Notes: a model not told the origin generated them from the letters alone. 64,000 nucleotides of DNA from Poa pratensis (GCA_947311845.1 CAMZMU010000027.1:75090860-75154859), one strand, 5' to 3'; positions 23,456 to 35,219 are shown, counted from the stretch's first letter. A program made the numbers and translations.

Positions 23456-23470
23456 CGCAACAAGGACACT
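23456..23470. repeat. LINE target-site duplication, left copy
   Basis: CGCAACAAGGACACT, identical to 30551-30565. Confidence 0.9.
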
Positions 23471-23665
23471 CGAAACAGGCTTTCGCCCCGCTTTATAAAT
23501 AAAGCAACATGCCAAGCAAATCCATACAAAGTCACAGGCACCCAAGAAAAGCTAGACAAGTTTGCTGGGGCAACAGCACAAGTAAGCCCAACAACAAGAT
23601 AAAAGTAGCTAGAAAAGCAAGGGGTAGGGCAAGGGGAAAGAAAAAAAAAACGTGGCCCTCCGGCG

Positions 23666-26600
23666 CTAGCTGCTAGAAGAGGAGGAGATGCGACGTGCGG
23701 CCACCAAGAGTCTGTCAAGCAAGTCATCTAGCCGCCCCCTGTCCCGCTGTCTAGAAAGCGGGTGCCACTGCTGCAAGAAAGCCAGAAATTTAAACATGGA
23801 GTCAGACGCACGTCGGAGAAACACCCGCTCTATCACCATCTTATTACGAATCGTCCACAGAGTCCACGCCATCACCGCGAACACCAACCAGAAGAGGCGT
23901 CGTCCCCCCCCGGAGCGGTTCGCTTGGCTCTCCAGGAAACCGCCGAGGTCTGAGGCCTGCCAAGCAGGCCCAAGCGCCTCGTGGACGAAGTTCCATAGAA
24001 ACCTGGCCGCGGGACAAGCGAACAAGATGTGGGTTCCCGTCTCGGGGATCCCACACATAGGGCAAAGGCCATCCCCCGGTCCATGCCGCTTACGGACCTC
24101 CACTCCCGAAGGGAGGCGGTCCCTAAGAAGTTGCCACACGAAGATTTTGATTTTTAGGGGAAGGGGAGCCTTCCACAACGGGGAAGCCCAAGCTCTAACT
24201 GGCCACTGAAGAGACTCCGATAGGCCGTCTTTACGGAGAAGTTCCCAGACGGCGCCAAATGCCATGACACAAGGTCGTGGCCCCCCGGCAGCGCTTCCGG
24301 GAGCAAACCCCGTAGCTCCGTCCAAGCTGTAGCCTCGGCAATTCCAAATGTACGTCGGAACGAGATGTTCCAAACCCCATTAAGTACTGCCGAGGCCACC
24401 AACAACATCGGGTCCGAACAAATAGCAAAAAGGGAAGGGAACCTATGCTGTAGGGGCTTTCACCAAGCCACGGGTCCAGCCAAAAAAGGGTGCCCTCTCC
24501 GTTACCGATGGAGAAGCGAGCACCCTTTCTAATCTCATGCTTAAGGGATTGGATGGATCGCCAAAATTGGGACCCATCCCGGCGGTCACAAGCAAGGAGG
24601 GGGCGGCCCTGCAGGTATTTCGCTTTGATCAGCTGAAGCCAAAGTCCCCCCTCCTCTCTAAGTATCCGCCACACCCACCGAAGCATGAGCGCGGTGTTCA
24701 TCTTTCGAGACGCTAATAGCCTATGCCCCCCATGTCTTTGGGGGCGCAAACATCTGCCCATTTGACCATATGGTACTTCTCGCGCCCATTGGCCGCCTGC
24801 CAGAAAAAACGCGAGAGTTCCCTGTCAAATGCGACATGCACACCTTCTGGGAATTCGTAAACTCCCATCATGTACATAGGCAAGCTAGACATGCAAGAAT
24901 CAATGAGGACCGATTTGCTCCCCTTGGAGGTAAACCGTCCTTGCCAAGGTTCAGCCTTGGCTTTGACACGCCCAATAACCGGCTCTAGGTCCTTAATTAG
25001 GATCCTAGAGTCACTAAGCGGCATCCCAGATAAGTAACCGGGAAGGAGGACAACTTGCAATTAAGATTGTCCGCTATCCGCTGTTGCTCCTCTAAGGAGT
25101 ACCCCATGATCATTACTTCGCTCTTGTCAAAGTTAATCTTGAGGCCAGACATGGCCTCAAAGCAGAGGAGCAGGAACTTGAGATTAATAATGTCAAGTTC
25201 CGAGCCCTCCACCATGATCATGGTGTCATCCGCATACTGGAGGTGGGTGATCCCACCCCCAGGAATAAGGTGTCCGACCACACCAGAAATGTGGCCGGCC
25301 GCCTTGGCCTTGTCCAAGATAGAGGCAAGGACGTCAACGGCAAGGTCAAAGAGGAGGGGGGAAATAGGGTCCCCTTGTCTCACCCCACACGAGGATCTAA
25401 AGTAGGGACCAATGTCCCCATTAATATTGATCGCCGTGTTGCCACTCATGACAATCTGCATAACCCAGCCTATGAAGCGATCATCGAACCCTCGGCGCTC
25501 GAGGACCAAGCGAAGAAACGCCCAGTCCAAACGATCATAAGCCTTCTGGAAATCTAGCTTAAGGAAGACACCTTTAAGGTGTCTAACCTTAACTTCATGG
25601 ACCACCTCATGAAGCGCTAGAATCCCGTCATGGATAAATCGTCCCTTAAGAAAGGCGAACTGATATGGGTGTGCGAGTCGCTCCACAACTGGGGCCAAGC
25701 GTGCAGCACAACTTTGGTAAGCAGTCTCTGGATGACGTTGATCACCGTGATCGGTCTAAACTGGCGTATCTCCGTGGCCCCTGCTACTTTAGGGATCAAG
25801 GTAATCACGCCAAAATTGAGGCGAGACATAACCAATGTTCCAGTATAGAACTCCTGGAACATCGGCATAATCACCGCCTCAATACTTCCCCAGAATTTCT
25901 GGAAGAAGGAGACAGGAAGGCCATCTGGGCCCGGGCCGAGTTGGCCTTCATCCCCATAAGAGCCCGACTAACCTCCTCAGGGCTGAATGGGAGTGAGCTC
26001 CACATTCTCATCAACTGATACTAAGGCCCCTAAGGGCCAGAAGCCATCAGCTAACGATACCCCCGTGCGAGGTCCCTCCGTGAATAACTCCTTATAAAAG
26101 GAATAAATGTGAGCGGATAGGTCTTGGGCCTCCTCTAATAGGATGCCATCCGCCAACAAACACGGAATAGAGCACCTTCGACGCCGACCATTAGCAATGG
26201 CGTGGAAGTATGCGTATTAGCATCGCCGTGAAGTATCCAATTCTGGCGACTACGCTGTCGCCAGAAGATCTCCTCGCCTTTGTAGATCTCCATAAGGGAG
26301 GTCTCCAAGGCATACCGCTGAAGCCAACCATCAGCGGTAAGGCCCACCGTATCGGACGCCACGTCAAGCGTCTGAATTTGGGCAAGGATATCCGTCTTAT
26401 TCTTCGCAGCTCTGCACCTCTATTCGCGCCCCACCCCCGCATAAACTGGCGAGCGACTTTAGCACAGTGGTGCCAAATATCAACCGCATTATATGCACGG
26501 GGAGGGGATGCGACCGCCGATGCCCACTTAAGTCTAACTGCTTCCACAAAGCCCGGCTGCCCAAGCCAGAACTCCTCAAAGTGGAAGCGGTTCGACCTCG

Positions 26601-27311
26601 GGGGGGCCCCTCCTCCAGACGATAGGAGGAGGGGGGAGTGGTCTGAGCCAATCCGAGTGAGCGCGCGAAGCGAACACAACGGAAAGGCAACTTCCCATTC
26701 CACCGACACTAGGACCCGATCAAGAACACTCCGGATCGGGTCAGCCTGGTTGTTAGACCAAGTATACCTCGCCCCAACCCGAGAGATCTCGCGTAGCGCA
26801 AGGTCTGCTATCCAGTCGTTGAACATGCGCATCCGAGGGAGGTCCACATTATCCGAGCTCTTGTCATCATGGGAGCGAATAAGGTTAAAGTCCCCCGCCA
26901 CCACCACAGGGTGGGGCAGCGCTCCACCTTTGACTTGAGCTCCGCTAAGAATTCTGCGGACCTCCGGTGATCCGCGGGGCCATAGACAATAATAACCTCC
27001 CAACGGAGGTTAGATCGTCTATGGGCGAGCGACATGCTCACAAAGAATTCCCCGCGATCCATATCCTCTACCTCAAAGGTATCCTCCTTGGCACCAAGGA
27101 GGATACCCCCTGAGTGTCCCGTCGCCGGGAGCCAATGCCACGAGAACTTGTGGCGACTAAGGCTTTCCAGCTCAGCGATCGAGAAGTCCTGCCGAATAGT
27201 CTCTTGAAGTCCCACAATGTCCACATCTTCGTCTCTAAGATAGTCGATCAACTGGCGGCGGCCCTCCTGCCCGAACCCCCTCATGTTCCAAATAAATGTG
27301 AGGACATTCAT
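23666..27311 (-). pseudogene. LINE ORF2: endonuclease, reverse transcriptase, zf-RVT
   Basis: It starts MNVLTFIWNMRGFGQEGRRQ with AP-endonuclease motifs in order: WN, LQET, VVAGDFNLIRS, then SDHSP. The reverse transcriptase follows, with FLKLDFQKAYDRLDW, GVRQGDPISPLLF and the catalytic LQYADDTMIM (YADD codons 25225-25236). A C-terminal zinc-finger-like block CPMCGIPETGTHILFACP comes near 24050, and the frame ends at 23666. The full product would be about 1,200 residues. At least seven frame switches (near 26920, 26400, 26220, 25970, 25900, 25690, 25030 and beyond) break it, so no single protein is made as sequenced. All signature catalytic residues remain. Confidence 0.88.
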
Positions 27312-30300
27312 TGGGAAACATTATCGGGGTTGGTCCCCTTAGGGGGGACCGATCGGGCCCTACTAGAGGTCGAGGGCCGGGACGCTGGCTTGGGGGGCCT
27401 CCCACGCTTCTTCCCAGGTTGGGAAGATGCCACGGCAGATGCCGCACTATCCGGCCTAGGAGGGGCTCCACTGCCAGACCCTTGTGCCTCCTGCACAGGT
27501 CCAGCGGGAGCCGGGGGCCCTGCCGCTCGAGCTCCGCCTGAGCCCGAGCCGCCGCGAGGGCCCCCTCATAGACCTCTTTAGCCTTGATAGCCGCAATCTG
27601 CTCAAGGCGAGGCCCCCGCTCACCGCGGAAGACAACGTCGCAGTCCGCCGCAACAAGGGCTAGGTGATCCAGAGGCACTGTGTCGAGAACCGAGAACCGA
27701 GAGCCAGATGGGGGAGAGGGGAGAGGGGGAGGGGTATGCGAAGGTTGAGACGTACCAGTCCTAGAGTCGAGAGCCTCCAGCCGCGCGTCGCCACTGCCGC
27801 AACAGTCGGCTCCACCACCTCGCCCCCGGTCCTAGCACGGGCCAGGCGAGCGCTGTGGCGTGTGGCCAGCGGAGGGGAAGACTGGTGACGACGTCGGGGG
27901 CGCCCCCTGGTGCCAGTCACAGGAGTGTCGGGGAAGACCGTGACTGGCTCCAGGACAGGGGCTGCAGGGTGCCCGGGGAGCGGGTGTACCAGACCGCACC
28001 CGGGGAGCGCGGAGTGTCAGGCGCCAAGACCTCCATCCCGACACTCGACGAGTCCTCCTCTCCCTCCACCTCCTCCTGAGGTGGGGAAAGGAGACCCAAG
28101 GGAGCCGAGACGAGGCCTGAGAGGTCCAAGGATCCCGGCCCGTCACAGAGGTTGGAACCGTACTGTGCGAGCGGGAACCCAAAGGACTGAAGCGGAGCAG
28201 GACGAGAGAAGCGAGGACCATCCACCAGAGCCAGCTTCGCCGGCGCACTCTTAGCCAGAGCGCCCGACGCTGAGGAGAGACGTCCAGGCGAAGATGCCTG
28301 AACCTGGGACCCTGCAGGGGTCGGGGCCCCCCCAGCTGGGGGCTGCGGAGGAGCAGGAGTGGGCCCCTCTGGACGGGACCGAGGGTCCTCCCCACCGTCG
28401 GCGCCGTCGTCAGACTGGTCATCCTCCGAGGAGTCATCCCCCTCCCTGGAAGAACCGTGGCGCGGAGACGGTGAGGGGCGCGGCGGAGAGGATGGGGGAC
28501 CCTGGAGGGTCCACCACCGCCTCAACCTCCACGCGAAGAAGCCTGCCAGCCCCGTCGAAGTAGATCGGGGGGAGCACGCCAGCCAGCCTGTCGGCGTCAG
28601 GAACCCTGACACAAAGGCGGAGGGGCCCCTCCCCTGGCAGGGACTCAGCATCCACCTCCTGAAGCACACCAATAGTCCTGGCGATCAGCTTGACGATGGG
28701 CCCCGTCTTCAGCATACTTGGGACCCCATGGATCCGGATCCACACCGAGGCGAGGGTGGAAGTCGTGTCGGGGTCAGAGGAAGACGGCTCGATGGTGACC
28801 CTGATGTTGTTGACCGGAAGAGTGGTCGAGCCAAACCACGAGACGGCCTGGAGTAGCGACGCCGACGGGAAGGCAACCGCGAACTCGGTGGGAGAGATCT
28901 CCCGCACCACCCACGGAGCCGCTCCGTCGAGCCGTAGGAGCTCAGTGCGAATGGTCTCCACCGAGATCACCACGGAGGGAGCAAGATCCTGCTCTGGAAG
29001 CACGGTGATCCGAGCCATGTGCTCCGGTGCCGCCAACTTGATGCCGCCAGTGTCGATGTAGAAAAACCCGGCGTCAATGCCCTGGCCAAGCAACTCCAAG
29101 GTAGGCTCCCTGCCGGTGTGCGCCCCCAATCCAGCCTCGGGTGGGGCGCAGCCACAGCCTCACCCGCAGCCTGCGAGCCTCCAGGAGCAGCACCCGAGCC
29201 AGCCTTCTTCTTTCTCTTTGGCTTCTTCTTTTTCTTGTTAGCACCACCGGCAGTAGAGGTCCTCGGGGCAGGGGCGTCATCCCTACGAGGAGGAGAACGG
29301 TCTCTGCCCATCCGCCACGAGCCAGCCGGAGCCAGGGGCCGGCCACCCGCCCGCGGAGGTTGCTGGCGTTCCACAAGGGCCTCCCGCAGCCTTGCCTCAC
29401 GGCGCTGGCCCTCCGGGGAGGCACCCCGACGCGGCGGCGACCTTGGTCGACCCCCACCCCGCAGCGGCGACCGCGGCAGAGGAGCACCACGGCCATCACA
29501 TCCACGGTCCGGCGACCTTCGGGGCGGCGGCGACCGGCGGCCAGGGACACGGTATGGCGCGGGAGCAGGAGCACGGGGCGGAGAAATCGCACGGCGGGGA
29601 GAGGTCCTAACGGGCCGGCGAGGGGACGGCGGCTCATCTTCCCGGCGTCGCTTCATCGGCGAGGAGACCACGGCGGCGAACGACCGGGAGAGGGGCGGCG
29701 GCGGCGGAAGGACAGCGACGGAACGAGCCCGTGCCTGTGTTTCGCGATTTGGGCAGCCGACGCTTCTAACCCTAGACTGAGGTCCAACTCGCCCCGTCTG
29801 ATCCAAAGCCAGGAGGAATTGGGCCGCACGCGCTGGGCCGGCGCTGGGCCCGGAGATGCCACCGCACGGGCGTCCTGGCTGCGCCACCCGAGAATGGGCC
29901 GGCCCAACAACGGCGGCCCGTTCGAGCTAGTGTTAGCGGGATGCGGCCCAGGGCCCAGCAAGGATGGCTCCCTGGATGGCGAAGAGCCCCGCCGCCCGAT
30001 GGTGACCGGACGCCGCCCCTGGGGTTGCGCCGCCGCGCCACCAGCCGCCGGCGCCGGAGCCGGAGGCTCAGCCGTCCCTGAGCGGAGCTCCAGGACAGCC
30101 CGACCCCCCAGTCCAGCACCCGCAGCCGGCGAGCACAGGCCCGTGAGGGACTTCGTCACCACCGTCGCAGCAGGATTGTTCGCCGTCCTCCGACCACTGC
30201 TCGCCGACCGCCGACCACCGCTCGCAGAGTGCCGGCGCACTGGGGATCGCGTAGCCACCGCCAAGAAATCCGCCAACGTCGGGAGCGCCGGAGTCGAGCA

Positions 30301-30432
30301 AAAGTGCTCCTCCTCCAGCCGCTCTTCCTCCGCGGCGTCGACCTCGTCGGCGACGTCCGCCCAGCTCCGGCCACGGATGGAGCCCAGTTCCACCTCCGGC
30401 GCGGGAGGAGTAGCTGAGGCCGACCGGGCCAT
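27308..30432 (-). pseudogene. LINE ORF1 (gag-like, nucleic-acid binding)
   Basis: Segments in different frames give, in order: an N-terminus MARSASATPPAPEVELGS; a proline/arginine-rich region; a lysine run NKKKKKPKRKKKAGSG; a structured middle (about 29129-28434) with ELLRLDGAAPWVVREI and VWIRIHGVPSM, typical of the DUF4283-like domain of plant LINE ORF1; an acidic/serine-rich part; and a C-terminus GKKRGRPPKPASRP that resembles an AT-hook. The stop overlaps the ORF2 start as ATGA (27308-27311). About five frame switches (near 29750, 29130, 28470, 27920 and 27600) interrupt it. Confidence 0.75.
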
Positions 30433-30550
30433 CGCTGGAGGGAGATGGGAGAGGCCGCGCTCACGCGCTCAGGCCGCCGCTACTGCCATCCCCTTCCGCC
30501 CCAAAGCGCCCTCCTTTTTCCGTATTCTTTTTCATCAACTGGGTTATTGT

Positions 30551-30565
30551 CGCAACAAGGACACT
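30551..30565. repeat. LINE target-site duplication, right copy
   Basis: CGCAACAAGGACACT, identical to 23456-23470. Confidence 0.9.
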
Positions 30566-31480
30566 ACAGAAGGAGCAACCATTCCAAGTCTACCTCGCTC
30601 AAATTATAGCACCAGTCTCACCACAAATCATGAAGAAAATCAATCTAGATACTCGTGTACACATGTATACATTATAACTTGAAACAGTATAATAATATTA
30701 TATCTCTTTATTCATGGCATGCTACAGTTTAGATGAAAAATATATAATGTGTATCATAGAGGCACTCAAAGTTAAATACGTAAGAATTATATTTACGTTT
30801 TTAATTTGTATACCACGGAGAAGTCCTATGACAATACAAAAACCATGTATTCCCTTGTAGAACTCTGTAATAATACAATGTCTATTAGGATCGAATTTTG
30901 CCTCTACCATATCCTTTACCATATTTTTCTCTCGGATTCAGATCGGATCGGATAATGAACGGTTGCGAATTAATGAGCGGATAGATATAATCACAGATTC
31001 GGAACGGGTTCGGGGGAAAGACAATTAGTGAGATCGGTATGTGCAATGTACATCATCACTCCATTTAACCATAAAATAATATCTCAACAACGTAATAATC
31101 TAACAAAGTTATACTCCATAGCTTGTACAATGACCATAAAGTGAGTCATTGTTCAACAAATAAAGTTCATAACTCACTAACTACAATTGTGCTCTATTAG
31201 TTTAGACATTTAGGTAGAAAATCGAAATATTCGGATAATCCATATTCGGATACTATTTTACATACCAATCCTATATGGTATCCGGGTGTTCGGTTCGGAA
31301 TCGGATATCCTTATCCAGCAGATTCTTCGGAACCCGATATGGATTCTTTAAAACGGATTCGGCGACGGATTTGGTACGGAAATTATCTTATCCGTTTACA
31401 CCCCTAGTGGTAACATCAAAAAGTGTTTTCTTTAAAATAAAATAAAATGCTAAGTAAATTCAATGCTGATAAAACCTCTC
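30566..31480. other. AT-rich spacer with a possible truncated element
   Basis: Many copies of CGGAT/ATCCG words occur at 30935-31400, ending TCCGTTTACACCCCTA. This is a composition seen at one end of grass DNA transposons, but no matching opposite end or target duplication was found. No gene was seen. Confidence 0.45.
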
Positions 31481-31489
31481 GAAGCCTCT

Positions 31490-31950
31490 TACCTACCTGG
31501 GGACTAAGTTCATAACCAAGAGACTTTTAGCGCTGGACCTACTTAAGGACCAACAAGTTCAAGTCACCGCCTATCGCCGGATACTTTATAGTGACCGAGG
31601 ATTACCTAAATTATACAATGAATAGCTTATTTCTCATTTAGATCTTCTATCTTAGATTTGTTCATTACCATTATTTCCTACGTTATTTTCCATATCTTTT
31701 TTCACCAGAGATTTGACTAGTATATGCAGGCATAGAAGGCATCAGGAATTACCAATACAGTCTGAGCGCAAAAGTTGGTCTCGTGTGTTTAGGTGCACAA
31801 GGTGCTCATGTGTTGTGTACCGGATTGAGTTGGCGTGTCACAACTTGTCTGGACATTCATGTGTGTGCATGTCAAGGGTTGCTTTGGACTCGGTCTCCAG
31901 GTGTTCAATTCATGCATTTGTGTAGCACGGACTTCTTCGATCCGTCTTGG
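31490..31950 (+). ncRNA. Candidate 21-PHAS precursor, unit 1 (diverged)
   Basis: It shares the word TTCATAACCAAGAGA and a diverged upstream block with the other five units. A TATA-like ACTTTATAGT lies at about 31583. The conserved motif is at 31727-31748 (core AAGGCATCAGGAA). Its last 11 bases are fully complementary to the 5' part of miR2118 variants that begin UUCCUGAUGCC; overall 18 of 21 positions match the usual target, best of the six. The transcript end is unknown and no conserved protein frame follows. Similarity to the family is seen; the RNA role is inferred. Confidence 0.5.
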
Positions 31951-32043
31951 TGTTCCCCAACTTTCAGGTGGTTCAGCGAAAAACAAGTCGCTGCTTGAGA
32001 GATGAGAAACATCAGTCCATCTAGTCATCGCCATCGCAGTAGC

Positions 32044-32052
32044 GAGAGGATG
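32044..32052. repeat. MULE target-site duplication (left), GAGAGGATG
   Basis: Perfect match to 35780-35788; 9 bp is the Mutator hallmark. Confidence 0.85.
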
Positions 32053-32130
32053 GAATTTTTTTTTTAAATAATATTTTTTTGAACAGAAATTCGGAATCTA
32101 GCACGCGATGGGGAAGAATTCGAAAACTAG

Positions 32131-32320
32131 TGCGGCGTCGGCACGGCTCGTGCCGAAACAACTGGTTTCGGCACGGCCAGGACCGAAACTAGCCCCTGCA
32201 TGTCGGCCTGCGCACCGGCAGACGTGGCCCACATCTCTTGGCGTGGTGCGTACCGAAACTTGTGGTTTTGGCGTCGCCCGCGCCGAAACCCGCGCCTTTC
32301 GGCACGGCCCGTGCCGAAAC
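32131..32320. repeat. Left subterminal palindromic array of the MULE
   Basis: Four or five copies of TTCGGCACGG facing CCGTGCCGAAAC-type half-sites, e.g. GGCACGGCTCGTGCCGAAAC at about 32139-32158. A matching array lies near the other end. Confidence 0.75.
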
Positions 32321-33035
32321 GAGGCAGACGGCCATCTTCCTCTCGCTCGACGCCTCTTCCTCCTCTCGCTCGACCAGTCTTTCTTCTCTCCTCTCTGTGT
32401 TCTTCCGCTTCCAGGAAAACAGCAGCGATTCCTACCCCAAAAAATTCCCACAAACCCATATATTGAAGAAATGGAGTAGAGGAGGGTTAGTGCATCATCG
32501 ATCTACTGATGGGATAGTTGTTCGTGGAGGCGTTTGGGGGAGTGGAGGTGGAGCAATGGTGGTCAACAATGGTGGATAGTGGTGGTGTGTGCCGGTGTTG
32601 GGGAAGCTAGAGGCGTGGTGCGGCAGTGGTGGTGCTAGATTGAAGCCGGGCAGCGAGAGGTACGCACGCGTCAAGGGTAAACCCTAATCTCTAGATTTTT
32701 TAGGCTAAGTGTTAATATAATTTAAGGGTGGATGCATGACATATGTGTGGATTAGTGTAGATATATTTTAGTTAGTGGTCATATTTTAGGTGGTGGTAAT
32801 ATTTTAGTTGGTCAGGATATTTTAGGTGGTCATATTAGTATATGTTGTCGGTTAGATGTTAATATAGTTTGCCGGTGGATGTGTCAGGATTAGTGTATGT
32901 TGTCGGTTAAATGTATTGTATATTTTGAGTAGTCTTTATTTTACGGGGGGGGTCGTCATATTTATTTTCGGCGGTCGTAATATTTAGATATATCCGCTGT
33001 GGAGTATTTAATGATTGAATAAATTTGTTTAGGTA

Positions 33036-33854
33036 ATGGAAGTGGTCAATGTTGTTGTGCACTACGGTGCCGGTACAGTCCGTACATCTGAGTCAGGGGT
33101 TGATCTTAGTGAATTTGAAAATGTGGAGATTCAGTTGACAGAGCCAGAGAAAGTGAAAATCAGCGGTGTCCAGTGGTATTTTACGATGAATTTTGGGTAT
33201 GATCCTAATTATTGGACTGTTAGGATTCAGTTGGTATGGACCAAATCCCGGTCGAATATTCACTGGGAGTTGTTGCCGCTTGATCGGACAAATCAGTGGG
33301 TTTCTTGGCTAGCATCATGCAAACGCCGAGGGACAAAACCAAAAGTACTAGTGTCGTTTGTTCTGAAGCAGAATAATTTTGAAATAGGTGGCGGTGCTGT
33401 TAAGACTGGAGAGAGTAGTGAAGCAACTAGTTCGCATTGTGCCCAAATGACTGGTCATTATGAACCATCACCGTCAGCAGGACATGCTCAAATTCCTGTT
33501 AGCTATGTACCATCACTGTTAGAAATTCCTCTTCATTATGAACCAGCACTGTCAGCACGACCTGCCCAAATTGGGGAGGCTGATGCGGATGAGCACGAAG
33601 GTACAGTACAAGCTGAGATATTGGCGGAAGACGAGGAGGATGGCGTCGCAGAAGATATTGATTCTGATGATTCTGATGAAAACAATGATGAAGATGTGCC
33701 TATTCCCAGTTACTGGAATCAGGACAACTCTGCCATCACGGCCGTGCCTGATGTCCATGAATCGTCCTGGGAGTACCACATGAATAACATTCAAATCGGG
33801 GCTCAGTACAGCATGAAGCAACAGTTAAGGGAAGCCGTGATTCAGTGGGCTTGA
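33036..33854 (+). pseudogene. MULE transposase, N-terminal part only
   Basis: A 272-codon frame starts MEVVNVVVHYGAGTVRT, probably after an intron acceptor (TTTAG just upstream). It has the N-terminal domain of mudrA-type proteins, an acidic region (EDEEDGVAEDIDSDDSDENN, about residues 200-225), then IQIGAQYSMKQQLREAVIQW. That last piece is the beginning of the MuDR N-terminal conserved block, where the frame stops abruptly. The zinc-binding, DDE and SWIM regions that should follow are absent, so a deletion junction lies at about 33850. Confidence 0.7.
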
Positions 33855-34355
33855 TACAAGACATTCAGAGCGACGTTGCCGACTTTGCCCCACTGCCGCA
33901 ACAAGTGTCTTGTTTCAAGCGTCTGGAGGACAAGCTACGACGTGTGTACTCTGTTCTTACTTGTGCCGGCGCTGCAGACGTTGCGGCACACGGCCCAGCA
34001 CCGCGCCCCGCGCGCCAGTCACTCTCCCGGACTCCACTTATTCAGGATGCACAGGTATCACCCTCCCGTCACTCCACAGGTCGACAGGACCCCCGACCAC
34101 GTCATACAGTAGTACAGAGCCCTCGCCCACGACCTACATACGAGCATGGTAGTTCGTCCCACCAGCCAGATCCTTCCCAGTCCGGTCCATCACAGCCAAT
34201 TCTGCACAAGCAGCCAGCTCCTACCCAGCCTGGTAGTTCGACCTGGCAGCCGCCACCTATGTACGGGCTCGGGATGCCGCCTTCGTACGGGTATGGCATG
34301 CTGCCTGGTTACCAGTTCGCGATGTCGCAAGGTTACGGGATACTACTATCTACTA
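33845..34355 (+). pseudogene. MULE second ORF, C-terminal remnant
   Basis: Directly after the deletion junction a frame reads FKRLEDKLRRVYSVLTCAGA, then a proline/serine/glutamine-rich tail with QPPPMYGLGMPPSYGYGM. Such tails occur in proteins carried by grass MULEs. It overlaps the end of the truncated transposase by ten bases in another frame. The function of the tail is unknown. Confidence 0.45.
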
Positions 34356-34399
34356 CTATCTGTGAGACATATTTCTATCTAGATACTACTATCCGTATT

Positions 34400-34580
34400 T
34401 CTATTTCTATGTGAGACATATTCATATTTATGTTTGTATGAGACATATTATCTATGTACGAGACATATTCATATTTATGTTTGTATGAGACATATTATCT
34501 ATGTATGAGACATATTATTATCTATGTACGAGACATATCAGAGGAAAATAAGTTGTACGAGACATATTATTAAACAAACA
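34400..34580 (+). repeat. AT-rich minisatellite in the MULE
   Basis: Seven or more copies of a unit like TGTACGAGACATATTATCTA, some with an inserted CATATTTATGTT. It separates the convergent MULE genes. Confidence 0.85.
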
Positions 34581-34648
34581 TTGCAACTTACACAGACAGC
34601 AAGAAAAGTGGTAGTACCGACAACACAACATAAATTGAAAAAGAAAAG

Positions 34649-35161
34649 TCATCTACCATCGACACAGCCTCCCGCGTCACTCTTCCCCTTCGACGATGAT
34701 GCACCCTTGCCCTTCGACGACGCCGCACCCTTGCCCTTCGACGATGCTTCAGCCTTGCGTTTCGACGACGCTGCACCCTTGCCCTTCGACGCCGCCGCCG
34801 CTGCTGCAGCTCTCTTGCTCGCTTCAGTGGGCATGAAGATATCATCTTCGTCCTCGCTCTCATCGACCCATAACTTCGGATGATGAAAAGCATCCAACAT
34901 ATATGCTTCAGTGGGATATGTTAGCTTCTTCTTCTGCCACCTAGCATGCAGCCTCACGAGTTCTTTTTCTATTTCCTTGTAATTCCTCCATGGCCACCCA
35001 TGCCTAGCTAGCTTCGCTGATAGCTCACGGAGATGAGGTGGATGACTACCAATATCTTTGAATGGGATCTCCTTATTGTCTACCTTGAACTTGGCCGTAA
35101 ATTTCAAGAGGAGTGCCGACATTCCTGCCGGGAAACTACCATCTGAATTGTATCTCCACAT
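34649..35161 (-). CDS. MULE accessory gene (mudrB-like position), unknown function
   Basis: An intact 170-codon frame starts MWRYNSDGSFPAGM and includes FKDIGSHPPHLRELSAKLAR and a conserved-looking WPWRNYKEIEKELVRLHARW helix. The C-terminus consists of alanine/serine/lysine repeats (SSKGKGA) and ends GGCVDGR. It converges on the transposase remnant, the arrangement of mudrA/mudrB in Mutator, but I do not recognise a domain. A TATA box lies 49-58 bp upstream, preceded by an array of E2F-like motifs. The basic repeats suggest nucleic-acid binding. Confidence 0.55.
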   Translation of the reverse strand: MWRYNSDGSFPAGMSALLLKFTAKFKVDNKEIPFKDIGSHPPHLRELSAKLARHGWPWRNYKEIEKELVRLHARWQKKKLTYPTEAYMLDAFHHPKLWVDESEDEDDIFMPTEASKRAAAAAAASKGKGAASSKRKAEASSKGKGAASSKGKGASSSKGKSDAGGCVDGR

Positions 35162-35209
35162 GTTCGAGTGAGTGGACTATGCTTACCAACTCGACATCTC
35201 CTCCCGGGG

Positions 35210-35219
35210 TTTTTATAGG
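35210..35219 (-). promoter_or_regulatory. TATA box of the MULE minus-strand gene
   Basis: On the minus strand this reads CCTATAAAAA, 49 bp before the ATG at 35161. Confidence 0.6.

Larger units (their letters stand above)
23471..30550 (-). mobile_element. Full-length L1-type LINE retrotransposon
   Basis: A 7,080-bp element bounded by perfect 15-bp duplications. Transcription is leftward: a 5' UTR of about 118 bp, ORF1 from 30432, ORF2 from 27311 to 23666, then a 3' UTR ending in ATTTATAAAGCGGGGCGAAA and nearby bases, the usual grass LINE tail without a long poly-A. The body is strongly GC-rich, unlike its AT-rich surroundings. Both ORFs are interrupted by frame changes but have almost no nonsense codons. 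It inserted about 220 bp upstream of the disrupted gene at 21407-23239, in the same orientation. Confidence 0.9.

Noticed and set aside
23688..24209. 173-codon plus-strand frame
   Set aside because: Antisense of the LINE zf-RVT segment.
29141..30682. 513-codon plus-strand open frame
   Set aside because: It is a shadow of GC-rich LINE ORF1 on the opposite strand; its composition is arginine/proline-rich and it has no domain.
30935..31400. CGGAT-rich block ending in a TTTACACCCCTA terminus
   Set aside because: Looks like one end of a DNA transposon, but no second end or target duplication could be found, so it is not called as an element.
31727..31748. Reading the motif units as NLR-derived miR2118 targets
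   Set aside because: miR2118 also targets NLR P-loops, but no P-loop or NB-ARC sequence surrounds any of the six motifs.
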